DNA of 64,000 nt from Candidatus Protochlamydia sp. (GTDB taxonomy: Bacteria > Chlamydiota > Chlamydiia > Chlamydiales > Parachlamydiaceae). Below are positions 17,649-26,340 of this stretch, piece after piece. Numbering within the stretch: position 1 is the first letter of the stretch; each line of letters starts with the position of its first letter. The stretch is taken from positions 155,796 to 219,795 of the forward strand of contig JACDAQ010000026.1 in the NCBI GenBank assembly GCA_013695355.1, read 5' to 3'. Below the pieces are notes generated by a model. The model saw only the letters and a program-made list of their open reading frames with translations, was not told the origin of the DNA and made no database searches. The position numbers and the translations under genes were made by a program.

Positions 17649-17802
17649 AGATACATTTTATTTGATAAACTATGTATAGTATATCCTAGCTATGTAAATA
17701 TTTTGTTAAGTCTCCATCAATATTTGAATTTTTGAGAATCTCTGTTTTTTTATAGATTCTCTTGTACAATATATCCGATATATTAAAAAATCAAGATGGA
17801 AA

Positions 17803-17967
17803 AAATACCCAAGTGAATTCAATATTGAAATATGGACTGCTTCAAAGCCCCGGGGTTGGCGTATCTAAAACGACCTAATATTATATAATATGAGGTCATT
17901 TTAGATCCGTCAGCCGCGGGAGCTTTCAAGCTAGTCCAAATCCAATTTTTGAGTTCACTTGGGTATA
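17803..17967. repeat. Palindromic MITE-like element, family B copy 2
   Basis: 165 bases with arms of about 80 bases. The left arm starts ATACCCAAGTGAATTCAA; the right arm is the complement of TATACCCAAGTGAACTC. CTAAAACGACCTAATATTAT in the left arm pairs with ATAATATGAGGTCATTTTAG around the centre. CCGCGGGAGCTTT in the right arm matches AGCTCCCGCGG of the copy at 11640-11782. It would fold into one long hairpin. It sits between the starts and ends of two minus-strand genes in the 17649-17981 gap, where I see nothing else. Confidence 0.78.
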
Positions 17968-17981
17968 TCATGAATGGTCGA

Positions 17982-19154
17982 TTACCATTCGTCTATTTCA
18001 CCATAAGGATAGGGCTTATTCAAAGCGGCTTCAATTTTAACCCGGGTGCCTACAACAATATCAAAAAATTGCCCTTTTTCAAGTGCGTCATTAAAAGAAA
18101 TCAACTCTCCCCTTTTAAGATAATCAAAAGCTTTCGATTCCACGGGGTGCTCTTTAAGGTGGGAACCCAAATTTTTTTTCCCATCTGTTCCGCAAAGATA
18201 AAATCTTTTTCCTGATTGAGAGTCAACCGGCGGACTGATAATGCGGTAAAGCTTATCCTCAGGTAATTGGAGAGGTCCTGATTGAGGATTTTTAAAAATA
18301 ACGTAGCTCATTTTTAAAGATCCTAAATTAATTTGTGCAGCCCGCTGAATCTCTTTCATTAAAAAAGGTTTTTCTAGTTCGCGCTGGGCGTAGCAAGGGC
18401 TGTTTTTGGTTTGCAGCGAAGGACATTCCCCCTTCCAGATGCACGGGGCCTGGACCGGTACATTATCTTTAACAAGTTGGTCCCTTAAAGCAAGCAGACG
18501 ACGATTAGAGGGGAGTAGGGAGCTTTCAGCCAATAAAAGAAATCCATTGGGAGTTAGGCGCTTTAGCAATTCTTCTACCCATTTTTTTTGAGATGAAGGC
18601 CAATCTTTCTGGGTATCCGGAAAAAGTTCTTCAAGGCAGTGGGAAACAATAATGAGATCAAACAACCCTTCGACTGGAAGAGAGGGTTTTCGTAAATCAT
18701 GTTTTCTGATTGTTAAAGGATATCCATAGCGGCCGCATATTTCAGCAGCCATTTGCAATGCGCTCAAATTGCGGTCAATGGCGATGACCTCTTTGGCCCC
18801 CTGGCGTAAAGCCGCAAAGGCGAAAGCACCGGGCCCGCTGCCAAGGTCTAAAACACGCCCCGGAGAGGTTGGAAGCTCATTGATAAGGCAAAGTCCTTCT
18901 TGATAATGTAAAGGCCATTGATAAAGCAAATAAGCTCCAAGCAGATCGGGTTCGGAAAAATAATCCTGCCCGGCCAGCTCTTTCCCAGTTTCTAATCCTT
19001 TCTGAAGTTTTTGGACGGCAGAGACCACACTGCGGAACTCTCGGGTCTGCAGAGAATCGGATGGGCCGGATAACTTGTTGAACCGGCGCCATTGATTGAT
19101 GAGGAGCGGCATAACCGTTTCAAAATCAGGTGCTGGTATTTTTTTTTGTTTCAT
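17982..19154 (-). CDS. Rsm22-like SAM-dependent methyltransferase
   Basis: 390 residues. The class I methyltransferase motif I is RVLDLGSGPGAFAFAALRQG (about 99-118), followed by VIAIDRNLSAL and DLIIVSHCLEEL. Beyond it is a Cys-containing segment with APC, ECP and SPC cysteines (about 255-275), then SYVIFKN. That order matches the Rsm22/METTL17 family, bacterial and mitochondrial small-subunit proteins that carry an Fe-S or zinc site and help assemble the ribosomal small subunit. The gene ends 8 bases from the start of the pseudouridine synthase in the same direction, consistent with an RNA-modification pair. Family assignment is likely rather than certain. Confidence 0.75.
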   Translation of the reverse strand: MKQKKIPAPDFETVMPLLINQWRRFNKLSGPSDSLQTREFRSVVSAVQKLQKGLETGKELAGQDYFSEPDLLGAYLLYQWPLHYQEGLCLINELPTSPGRVLDLGSGPGAFAFAALRQGAKEVIAIDRNLSALQMAAEICGRYGYPLTIRKHDLRKPSLPVEGLFDLIIVSHCLEELFPDTQKDWPSSQKKWVEELLKRLTPNGFLLLAESSLLPSNRRLLALRDQLVKDNVPVQAPCIWKGECPSLQTKNSPCYAQRELEKPFLMKEIQRAAQINLGSLKMSYVIFKNPQSGPLQLPEDKLYRIISPPVDSQSGKRFYLCGTDGKKNLGSHLKEHPVESKAFDYLKRGELISFNDALEKGQFFDIVVGTRVKIEAALNKPYPYGEIDEW

Positions 19155-19161
19155 AAAATGA

Positions 19162-19863
19162 CTATGCGAAAATTAATTTTTTTTCTGATTCGGTCAAAGG
19201 ACGCCAGCTTCCCACAGGCAAAGGGCCTAGCCTCAAACCTCCCAGTCGGATTCTAGTAAGTTCCTGTACTTTCAGCCCTGCAGCGCTTAGTAAAAGACGC
19301 ACTTCACGCTTTTTGCCTTCTCCGATGACGATCTTGATCGTACCCCGCCTGACCTTCTCAACTTTTAGCGGCCTGACAAAAGCTCCTTCAACTAAAGTTC
19401 CGTTAGATATGGCCACCAGATGTTCATGGGAAATTTCCTGATCAGTTTTGGCCAAATATTCTTTTTGGATATTAGAGGAGGGATGAATGACCCGGTTAGC
19501 GAAATGACCGTCATTTGTAACGATAAGCAGTCCTTGAGTGTCTTTATCTAAGCGTCCTACTGTAAAGAGGCGATGCCCTTCGTCGGCGAACAGGTCTAAA
19601 ACAAGCCTTGACTGGCCGCTTCTGCGGGTTGAGCAAATGTAGCCTTCCGGCTTATTCAAAAGGTAGTAAACTTTTTCTTTTACTACTTCAATGGGGATTT
19701 CTGAAACTGAAATGGCATCGGTCTCGGGATCGACCAGCGTTTGGGGAATGCGCACAATGACGCCATTCACAGTGACTTTTCCATCAAAAATTAATTCTTC
19801 ACATGCTCTTCTGGAGGCAATACCTGCGGCTGCAAGAATTTTGCTCAAACGGTTTTTATCCAC
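19162..19863 (-). CDS. RluB/RsuA-family rRNA pseudouridine synthase
   Basis: 233 residues. An N-terminal S4 RNA-binding domain (RLSKILAAAGIASRRACEEL, residues 5-24) is followed by the synthase domain with the catalytic Asp in VGRLDKDTQGLLIVTNDG (about 97-114), and the KKREVRLLLSAAGL block. The family isomerises uridine in 23S or 16S rRNA; RluB-type is more likely but not certain. It is divergent from gpmA. In C. trachomatis the equivalent (yjbC, CT723) also sits beside the phosphoglycerate mutase gene (from memory). Confidence 0.92.
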   Translation of the reverse strand: MDKNRLSKILAAAGIASRRACEELIFDGKVTVNGVIVRIPQTLVDPETDAISVSEIPIEVVKEKVYYLLNKPEGYICSTRRSGQSRLVLDLFADEGHRLFTVGRLDKDTQGLLIVTNDGHFANRVIHPSSNIQKEYLAKTDQEISHEHLVAISNGTLVEGAFVRPLKVEKVRRGTIKIVIGEGKKREVRLLLSAAGLKVQELTRIRLGGLRLGPLPVGSWRPLTESEKKLIFA

Positions 19864-19978
19864 ACTATTTTCCTAATATAATATCAACAAAAATTATAGT
19901 TTATATAGCATTTATTGTAAATTACTTTTCATTAGTTTATATAATAAGTAAAATGATACTTTACTTTTGGGTGTTAAC

Positions 19979-20656
19979 ATGACAAAGCTGATCTTAATGC
20001 GGCACGGGCAATCTCAATGGAACCTTCATAATCTTTTTACCGGTTGGGTAGATATCCCTCTCTCTCCAAAAGGAGTAGAAGAATCTTTGGAAGGGGGGCG
20101 TATCATTAAGGATGAACCGATAGACCTGATTTTTACATCAAGCTTGATCCGGGCCCAGATGACTGCCATGCTGGCTATGACCGTGCATCATTCAGGCAAA
20201 GTTCCTGTCATTATGCATCCTGGAGAAGGGTTTTTAGAAGAGTGGGCGGGCATTTACAGCGAAGAAACATTAGCCCGAACGATCCCTGTGATCCGCGCTT
20301 GGCAATTGAATGAAAGAATGTATGGAGAGCTTCAGGGCGTCAATAAGGCAGCTATGGCTGAAAAATATGGCGCTGAACAGGTGCATATTTGGCGCAGGAG
20401 CTTTGATGTTCCGCCACCTAAAGGCGAAAGTCTTGAAATGACGGCTGCCCGCTCAATTCCTTATTTCGATGAGAACGTTGTTCCCTATTTAGCACAAGGT
20501 AAGAATATTTTTATTGCGGCGCATGGCAATTCTTTGCGCTCGATAATGATGGAGCTGGATGGGCTGACGAAAGAGGAAGTTGTGAATCTGGAACTCGCGA
20601 CAGGCCTTCCGGTTATTTATGAATACATTAAAGGAAAATTTACAAAACTTAGTTAA
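19979..20656 (+). CDS. gpmA: 2,3-bisphosphoglycerate-dependent phosphoglycerate mutase
   Basis: 225 residues from ATG 19979; an in-frame TTG at 19967 is less likely. The phosphohistidine motif LILMRHGQSQWN is at the N-terminus with FTGWVDIPLS next to it. YGELQGVNKAAMAEKYG and the second catalytic His in AAHGNSLRS are intact. It converts 3-phosphoglycerate to 2-phosphoglycerate in glycolysis. It is divergent from the pseudouridine synthase and lies upstream of the NifS-like gene, a chlamydial arrangement. Confidence 0.96.
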   Translation: MTKLILMRHGQSQWNLHNLFTGWVDIPLSPKGVEESLEGGRIIKDEPIDLIFTSSLIRAQMTAMLAMTVHHSGKVPVIMHPGEGFLEEWAGIYSEETLARTIPVIRAWQLNERMYGELQGVNKAAMAEKYGAEQVHIWRRSFDVPPPKGESLEMTAARSIPYFDENVVPYLAQGKNIFIAAHGNSLRSIMMELDGLTKEEVVNLELATGLPVIYEYIKGKFTKLS

Positions 20657-20740
20657 AAGAGACTTCCGTTTTAGGAAAGTTGTTGGCATACTAAGTGAAA
20701 TTGTAGGCGACAAAGATTAATTGCTGAGACGCTAAGACAA

Positions 20741-20827
20741 GGGAAAAAACAGGATAAGCAGGATGGGCAGGATAGGAACAATTTTGCTTGTTATCTTGCC
20801 TATCCTGCTTATCCTGTTATTTTTCCC
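20741..20827. repeat. CAGGAT-type palindromic repeat, copy 2
   Basis: The left arm is GGGAAAAAACAGGATAAG followed by CAGGATGGG and CAGGATAGG. The right arm is CCTATCCTG, CTTATCCTG, then TTATTTTTCCC. The arms form a long stem that differs by one nine-base unit, with ACAA/TTGT at the loop edge. It lies in the 240-base gap between gpmA and the NifS-like gene and might double as a terminator for gpmA. Confidence 0.75.
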
Positions 20828-20897
20828 GTCTTTTCTTTTCTCTGTGTTTAAACTATGCTATTCTTACATCCTACCAATGCTATAGACGCGGATTACA

Positions 20898-22085
20898 ATG
20901 CCAGAAAGTTTTATCTATTTAGACAACAGTACGACCAGCCGGCCATCAGACTATGCCTTAAGCCAAATGATGCCTTTCCTCACCGATAAATGGGGCCTTC
21001 CTTCAGCCCCGCATCAAAAGGGACAAGAACTTTTTCCGGCATTGAAAACCTATTATAAAATGCTTTATTCTTTTTTAGGTGCTCAGGAAGGGGATCAATT
21101 TGTCCTAACCTCGTCTGGTGCTGAAGCTGTTAACCAGGCAATTCATTCGGTCTATAGGGACGTCACCTTGCCCACAGGAAAAAATCAGTTCATTACCTCC
21201 AATGCCGATGAGGCGCCTGCTTTAATGGCGATGGCCCGTTTGGAACCGTTAGGGTGTTCGGCAAAAATGGTTGAAGTGAACCGGCAGGGAATTGTGACTG
21301 CAGACGCCCTGGCGGAAACAATTTCCCCCCGCACGGCGCTTGTCTCCCTTTCCTGGGCAAATGGCTTGACTGGGGTCATTCAGCCGACTGCCGAGATAGC
21401 AGCTCTATGCCAGCAGCGGGGAATCCGGCTTCATTTGGACGCTACCCACGTGCTTGGAAAACTTTTTTACGAACTGGAAGAAGTAAAAGCCGATTACATC
21501 AGTTTTAATGGAGATCAACTCCATGCTCCAAAGGGAACGGGAGGCCTCTATATTAAGCAAGGGGTCAAATGCTCCCCCTTGATAGCAGGCGGCTCCGACC
21601 AGGCAGGGTTAAGGGCGGGCGGACTTAACACAGCCGCTTTGGCAGGTTTGGCCATTGCAGCGCAGGAAGCATTGGATTGCAGGGATTTGCTTTGCACTGA
21701 AACAGCTCGTTTGAGACATAAGCTTGAAACTGGAATTGTCAAAGCTTATCCTAGAGCCCGAATTGCTTTTAAAGGTCAGGAAAGAATCCCTCATTGCACA
21801 ACTCTTCTCTTTCCAGGCATTGCTAACGAGGCCTTATTGTTTGCCCTTAACCGCAAGGGGATATATGCCACGATCGGCGGGGGGAATTTTCAGCAATTGG
21901 GCTTGCTGCTGCTCGCTTGCGGCCTGGAGGAAAACCTTGCCTATAGCGCTGTATCGTTTAGCTTATCGCGCTATACAACTGAAGAAGAGATCGACCGGGC
22001 GATTGAATGGACCGCAGAGTGCGCTTATGGCCTGGAAAAAGTTTCTAAAGCTTTGATAAGTGAACAGGAAAAAATACAATTATGA
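20898..22085 (+). CDS. NifS-like cysteine desulfurase homologue lacking catalytic residues
   Basis: 395 residues with the fold-type I aminotransferase layout of NifS/IscS (VLTSSGAEAVNQAI; LHLDATHVLGK; APKGTGGLYI). Three key positions are changed. The PLP-forming Lys of the usual ..HK..GPKG motif is Gln207 (NGDQLHAPKG). The PLP-stacking His in ..EHPA.. is replaced (ADEAPAL). The mobile-loop Cys of GSAC is absent (GGGNFQQLG, 327-335). The reading frame is otherwise intact and well conserved. It is translationally coupled to the NifU-like gene (ATGA overlap). It corresponds in position to C. trachomatis CT721 (NifS-related, from memory). It cannot be a canonical desulfurase. Confidence 0.9.
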   Translation: MPESFIYLDNSTTSRPSDYALSQMMPFLTDKWGLPSAPHQKGQELFPALKTYYKMLYSFLGAQEGDQFVLTSSGAEAVNQAIHSVYRDVTLPTGKNQFITSNADEAPALMAMARLEPLGCSAKMVEVNRQGIVTADALAETISPRTALVSLSWANGLTGVIQPTAEIAALCQQRGIRLHLDATHVLGKLFYELEEVKADYISFNGDQLHAPKGTGGLYIKQGVKCSPLIAGGSDQAGLRAGGLNTAALAGLAIAAQEALDCRDLLCTETARLRHKLETGIVKAYPRARIAFKGQERIPHCTTLLFPGIANEALLFALNRKGIYATIGGGNFQQLGLLLLACGLEENLAYSAVSFSLSRYTTEEEIDRAIEWTAECAYGLEKVSKALISEQEKIQL

Positions 22086-22873
22086 GCCTTAAAACATTGA
22101 CCCAAACATTTCCTTGGGCCCGCTATAGCAAAAAACTGATCGCAAAAATTGATAAGCCCCGCTGCGCAGGCTCATTTTCGAAGGAGCAGTCTGAAGAAAG
22201 GTGCATGCGCTTGGCCGAGGGTAAAGAGGGAAGGCTTGAAGATGGGAATTTGGTCCTTATATTCTGGCTGGTTGATCCGGATGATGGCATCATTGTGGAC
22301 GCAAAATTTCAGGCGTACGGCCAATCGGCTTTAATCGGGGCTGCCGAGGTGGCATCTGAATTAGTTATCGGGAAAAATTATGACCAGGCTAAAAGAATTG
22401 GCGCCGATCTGATCGACAAACAAGTTAGGGACCGCAATGATGAAGAAGCTTTTCCCCCTGAAACATCTCCTCATTTAAATCTAGTGGTGGGAGCAATTGA
22501 AAAAGCGGCGGAAATGTGCCTGGACATCCCTCTGGCTATGGGTTATACGGCCCCTCCAGCCCCCCTTGATATAGGAGAAGTGTTGGAAGGTGGATACCCT
22601 GGCTGGGAAGAACTTTCGCTTGCCCAAAAAATTGGTTTGATCGAAACAGTATTGGACAGAGATGTGCGACCCTACATTGAACTGGATGCGGGCGGAGTGC
22701 AGCTATTAGATCTTGTAGGTGACCGTGAGGTGCAAATTGCTTATTCAGGTTCCTGCACGTCATGTTTCTCAGCGACAGGTACGACCCTCTCTTATATTCA
22801 GCAGATCCTGAGGGCAAAACTGCATCCTAGTTTAATAGTCGTTCCGGACCTTTCGACATTTCATTCGCATTAA
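22082..22873 (+). CDS. NifU-like protein with altered IscU domain and Nfu C-terminal domain
   Basis: 263 residues. The N-terminal part follows the IscU scaffold pattern (IIVDAKFQAYGQSALIGAAEVASELVIGK, read in pieces around residues 70-98), but the cluster-ligand Cys of ..FGCGSAI.. is Gln81, the CGD Cys is missing (LEDGN) and the KxHC Cys is replaced (SPHLN). The C-terminal Nfu-type domain (about 180-263) keeps its cluster motif SCTSC with C225 and C228. So the scaffold site is lost but the carrier site kept. It overlaps the NifS-like gene by four bases. It is equivalent in position to CT720 of C. trachomatis. Confidence 0.88.
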   Translation: MSLKTLTQTFPWARYSKKLIAKIDKPRCAGSFSKEQSEERCMRLAEGKEGRLEDGNLVLIFWLVDPDDGIIVDAKFQAYGQSALIGAAEVASELVIGKNYDQAKRIGADLIDKQVRDRNDEEAFPPETSPHLNLVVGAIEKAAEMCLDIPLAMGYTAPPAPLDIGEVLEGGYPGWEELSLAQKIGLIETVLDRDVRPYIELDAGGVQLLDLVGDREVQIAYSGSCTSCFSATGTTLSYIQQILRAKLHPSLIVVPDLSTFHSH

Positions 22874-22891
22874 AGAGGCTAGTACTCTGCT

Positions 22892-22931
22892 TAAAAATTT
22901 TAGAGCAAAGCCATTAAAGGCTTTGCTCTAA
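22892..22931 (-). terminator. Hairpin terminator
   Basis: TTAGAGCAAAGCC (22900-22912) and GGCTTTGCTCTAA (22919-22931) form a perfect 13-base stem with a 6-base loop. On the minus strand the stem is followed by a T-rich run, so it best terminates the Inc-like gene ending at 22949; the stem could also stop readthrough from the NifU-like gene. Confidence 0.8.
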
Positions 22932-22948
22932 GATACAAATGGGCTTCT

Positions 22949-23494
22949 TTAATTAACGAGGTTTCCGTTGTGTGGAAGATGAGCGTTTACTTTTCTGATA
23001 AGATTTGTCCAAATGATTGGGAAACAGGTCCCATCCGTATTTACTGAATACAGGCCGTTTCCAATTGGATTTCTTACATCATTATTTAATAAGCCATTTA
23101 ACTCTCTCATAACGCCATTTAATAGGTTGGCACCTCCGACAACGACTGGATGAAGAATTTCATCAGTTTTTCTTTTTGCCATCACAAAACAATCATGCGA
23201 GACGGCTATGAAAAAAACTGCCATTGCTACAGAAATAACCGAGCTTACTGGAGTCGATAGAACATAAGGCAAGGCTGAAATCGCATATAAAGCTCCAAGA
23301 CCCATGAATGCCGTTGAAACAAGCCGGGCGCCAGCTAAAGCAGCTAAGGTATTATCTCTAATTTGCTGAACGCGCTGTTCCTGATTTTGATTATGGTTTT
23401 GATTAACACCTTTTGTTAAAAAATCTAACACATCCACACAATCTTGTTGAAAAGTTTTGAAAGCTTCACCAAAATTTTCAGTCATATACACCAT
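22949..23494 (-). CDS. Inc-like membrane protein, unknown function
   Basis: About 181 residues from ATG 23494, which has GAGG five bases upstream (a GTG two codons earlier and an ATG three codons later are alternatives). An N-terminal polar part with an Asn/Gln-rich stretch (NQNHNQNQEQ) precedes two adjacent hydrophobic segments near 58-78 and 84-103, and a polar C-terminal half. A closely spaced hydrophobic pair is the hallmark of chlamydial Inc proteins, so insertion into a host vacuole membrane is possible, though unproven. It interrupts what in Chlamydia is a run of housekeeping genes. The gap 23501-23773 holds nothing recognisable. Confidence 0.6.
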   Translation of the reverse strand: MVYMTENFGEAFKTFQQDCVDVLDFLTKGVNQNHNQNQEQRVQQIRDNTLAALAGARLVSTAFMGLGALYAISALPYVLSTPVSSVISVAMAVFFIAVSHDCFVMAKRKTDEILHPVVVGGANLLNGVMRELNGLLNNDVRNPIGNGLYSVNTDGTCFPIIWTNLIRKVNAHLPHNGNLVN

Positions 23495-23796
23495 ATACAC
23501 CTCTTTAAAATATTATTAACCTGAAAGGGCTGTAAAAATCCTAAAATCTCGCTTGATTTTATTTTTTAGCTCTTGGGTTTTATTGAGCACATCTTCTTAT
23601 ACATTTATAAATTTTTTATAAGCAAAATATTTATATTTTATAAATACCAATGCGAAATAAAGTTCGACTTCTTTTTTCATTTATTCTTTTTGAAGTTAAA
23701 AGTAAAACAACATCTTATATCAATAATGATTTGTTTGCTAGTATAAAAATTGTTGTTTAACTAGGGAACCTTTCCACTCAAATTAGTGAAATAGGT

Positions 23797-24531
23797 TCAT
23801 TGCACAAATTCGCCCGAAATGAAATTTTTCAAAGAACCATCCTGCAGACAGATCTGTATGGAGCCATTAGGTAAAAAAGCATCAAAAAAACCTTTAATAA
23901 CTGTTTGGTTAGCATGAAACTGAATGGGGTCTCCTTTGGAATGAAAAAGACGAGAAGCAATCCGATCAAAAAAATGACCGTATCCTTGGTTCAAGAATTG
24001 ATTGAAATACACATTAAACTTATTTTCCAGATTTTTCCTGACCATTTCTATCGAATGAATTTGTCCTGATTCAACGAAGAGGGAAGTGGCAGGCCTGTCG
24101 ATTTTTTGCAAGCCTTCATATGGAGAATTGATGTTAATCCCAATACCCAGGATCATGCATTTATTTTGTTCCAAAGCCATGATTTCGCCTAAAATACCCC
24201 CAATTTTCCTTTTATTGAGAAGCAGGTCATTCGGCCATTTGATTAATGGGCAGAACCCTAATTCCTCCAACACTTCTACCGCAGCCAAAGCTAATATCTG
24301 CGAAAAATTTCCGTAGTCTTCTCTTTTTGTATCAAAAAAGGAGCAAAAAGTGGCATAAAGGTTTTGATCTCGAGGGGAATACCACTTTCGGCTGGAACGC
24401 CCCCGCCCGGCTGTTTGCTCGGATGCAGTAATCAATGTCAGCCCTTCATGAGCTAAGCGGTCAAGATTTTGCTTTGCCCAGGTGTTTGTTGAGCCAATCG
24501 TGTCGAAATGAATATGTAAAATAGATTCCAT
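23797..24531 (-). CDS. birA: Biotin--protein ligase
   Basis: 244 residues. It lacks the N-terminal DNA-binding domain of bifunctional BirA, so it is a ligase only. The biotin-binding motif TAGRGRSSRKWYSP, the KWPNDLLLNKRKIGGILGE segment that holds the catalytic Lys, and ILGIGININ are intact. It adds biotin to the carboxyl carrier protein of acetyl-CoA carboxylase. Because this BirA cannot repress, control of the biotin operon near 37 kb must use another regulator. It is divergent from rodA with 36 bases between, the same pairing as birA-rodA in C. trachomatis (from memory). Confidence 0.95.
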   Translation of the reverse strand: MESILHIHFDTIGSTNTWAKQNLDRLAHEGLTLITASEQTAGRGRSSRKWYSPRDQNLYATFCSFFDTKREDYGNFSQILALAAVEVLEELGFCPLIKWPNDLLLNKRKIGGILGEIMALEQNKCMILGIGININSPYEGLQKIDRPATSLFVESGQIHSIEMVRKNLENKFNVYFNQFLNQGYGHFFDRIASRLFHSKGDPIQFHANQTVIKGFFDAFLPNGSIQICLQDGSLKNFISGEFVQ

Positions 24532-24567
24532 AATACTTCTATATAAAAACTTAAACTGATTTTTGCT

Positions 24568-25698
24568 ATGTGGAGCGCCCGTTATTTAGCACGCTTGGAC
24601 TTTAGGGTCCTGCCGGTTATTTTAAGCTTGATGGTCATTAGTTTGCTTGTCATTTCTTCTTATACGGTCGACCCGGACAATTCTGAAGACATTTTTTTTA
24701 CTCCGATCGTTCGCACTCAGATCCAATGGTTTTTTATTGGTACCCTTCTCTATTTTTTTTGCGCCGGGTTTGATTACAATAAGCTGCGGGAATGGACCTG
24801 GATTTTATATGCTTTAGTCATCTTATCTCTAATAGGACTTTTTTTTACGGACTCCATTCAAAGAGTGCATCGGTGGTACCGGATCCCTTTCCTTAATATT
24901 AGTTTTCAGCCTTCCGAATATGCCAAGTTGGTTGTTGTGATCACACTAAGTTGGCTATTGGAACGTAGGCTGCCGTTGGCTTCCGAATGGAGCACAGTTT
25001 TTTTTGCTGCTCTGGTTGTGGGAATTCCTTTTATTCTTATCTTAAAGCAGCCTGATCTGGGGACGGCCCTCGTTCTTTTTCCCATCTCATTGGTAATGTG
25101 CTATTTCGGTAATTTGAGATCGTCTGTTATTAAGGGTATGACATGTATCGGCGGTCTGGCCCTATTTCTCGTTGCACTCCTGTTCCTTGGAATATTACCG
25201 CATGAAACTATCCGTCCTTATGCAACGGTCGTCTTAAAGGATTACCAATTTGACCGACTGAATCCGGCTACCCACCATCAAAAAGCAGCCGCTATTGCCA
25301 TATCGCTTGGCGGTGTGACCGGCTCAGGCTGGCGTAAGAGCGAATTTAGTGGCAAAGGGTGGCTTCCAGCCCCCTATACTGATTCAGTATTTCCTGCATT
25401 TGGCGAAGAATTTGGATTGATGGGGCTCCTTTTACTGTTGGTTCTTTATTATGCGTTGATTTATTTTAGTTTTCAGGTTACAGCTGTTGCAAAAGATTCT
25501 TTTGGACGTTTGCTGTCTGCGGGAGTTACCGTTTATTTGGCTATGCATATCCTGGTAAATATAGGAATGATGTGCGGTTTTTTGCCTATCACGGGAGTGC
25601 CGTTGGTTTTAGTGACATATGGCGGGTCTTCCATTTTAGTAACCATGATGGCTTTAGGAATTTTGCAGAGCATTTATAGCCGACGATTTATGTTTTGA
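24568..25698 (+). CDS. rodA: RodA peptidoglycan glycosyltransferase (SEDS family)
   Basis: 376 residues with about ten membrane spans. SEDS-family marks are visible: RWYRIPFLNISFQPSEYAKL (read around residues 109-128), KQPDLGTALVLFPI, and the C-terminal TGVPLVLVTYGGSS. Members polymerise glycan strands from lipid II with a partner PBP. In Chlamydiae this supports the septal, non-sacculus or thin peptidoglycan. It is divergent from birA; the downstream small gene follows by 27 bases. Confidence 0.95.
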   Translation: MWSARYLARLDFRVLPVILSLMVISLLVISSYTVDPDNSEDIFFTPIVRTQIQWFFIGTLLYFFCAGFDYNKLREWTWILYALVILSLIGLFFTDSIQRVHRWYRIPFLNISFQPSEYAKLVVVITLSWLLERRLPLASEWSTVFFAALVVGIPFILILKQPDLGTALVLFPISLVMCYFGNLRSSVIKGMTCIGGLALFLVALLFLGILPHETIRPYATVVLKDYQFDRLNPATHHQKAAAIAISLGGVTGSGWRKSEFSGKGWLPAPYTDSVFPAFGEEFGLMGLLLLLVLYYALIYFSFQVTAVAKDSFGRLLSAGVTVYLAMHILVNIGMMCGFLPITGVPLVLVTYGGSSILVTMMALGILQSIYSRRFMF

Positions 25699-25725
25699 AT
25701 AATGAACGCGAAGTAAGGAAGAATT

Positions 25726-26193
25726 ATGTCACAGCCTGAAGCGCCGTTGCCCGAGTTTATTTTTTCGCATGGAATTTGGCTGGGAGAAGGAAAAATTTCT
25801 TTTACCTCTTCTCCTGAATTTATAAAATTCTATACCCGCTGGCAGATAGCACCAGAGGATAACGGTCTGATCAAGGCCGTACAAGTAGTCGAAATGCAAG
25901 GCATTGGGGAACAGATCACTAACACTTTTCAATTTAATGATATAACTTCGATTGATTTTTCAGTCAGTTTGGAAAATTCATTGGTTGGAAAAATTAGCGG
26001 CAAGGGGATGCGTACAGAAAGCTGTACAGTCGCCTGGGAGTTCAGGAGCCAGGGTTCATTTGAAGGATTCGAGGTTTACGAAAGGCAGGAAAATGGGGAT
26101 TATTTTCTGCATGCTGAATATGGATCGCCTGATCAATTCCGGACCATTGTGGAAGGGCTAGTCTGGCGCAAAGAATCTCCAGAGCAGTGTTAA
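25726..26193 (+). CDS. Small soluble beta-rich protein, unknown function
   Basis: 155 residues, no signal peptide or membrane span. Alternating hydrophobic strands (HGIWLGEGKISFT, IKFYTRWQIA, DYFLHAEYGS) suggest a lipocalin-like or other beta-barrel fold. GAAGGA-type ribosome binding signal (AAGGAAGAATT) precedes the ATG. It lies 27 bases after rodA and is probably in the same transcript. I do not recognise a family. Confidence 0.6.
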   Translation: MSQPEAPLPEFIFSHGIWLGEGKISFTSSPEFIKFYTRWQIAPEDNGLIKAVQVVEMQGIGEQITNTFQFNDITSIDFSVSLENSLVGKISGKGMRTESCTVAWEFRSQGSFEGFEVYERQENGDYFLHAEYGSPDQFRTIVEGLVWRKESPEQC

Positions 26194-26340
26194 CCGTCTG
26201 TTTGACTTGCACTATTCTCTACTATCGGAAGATGAGCATTTGGAAGTATCTTACTATAAATTAAATCATAAATTAGTTGCATAAGATAGGAAATATGCAC
26301 TAACCTTAAAAAGAAATGACTTTTATTCAAAGAGGTTTAT

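Noticed and set aside
17734..17761. GAGAATCT / AGATTCTC hairpin upstream of the 613-residue gene
   Set aside because: Short stem, T-rich loop, and located at the start rather than the end of a gene; insufficient evidence for a function.
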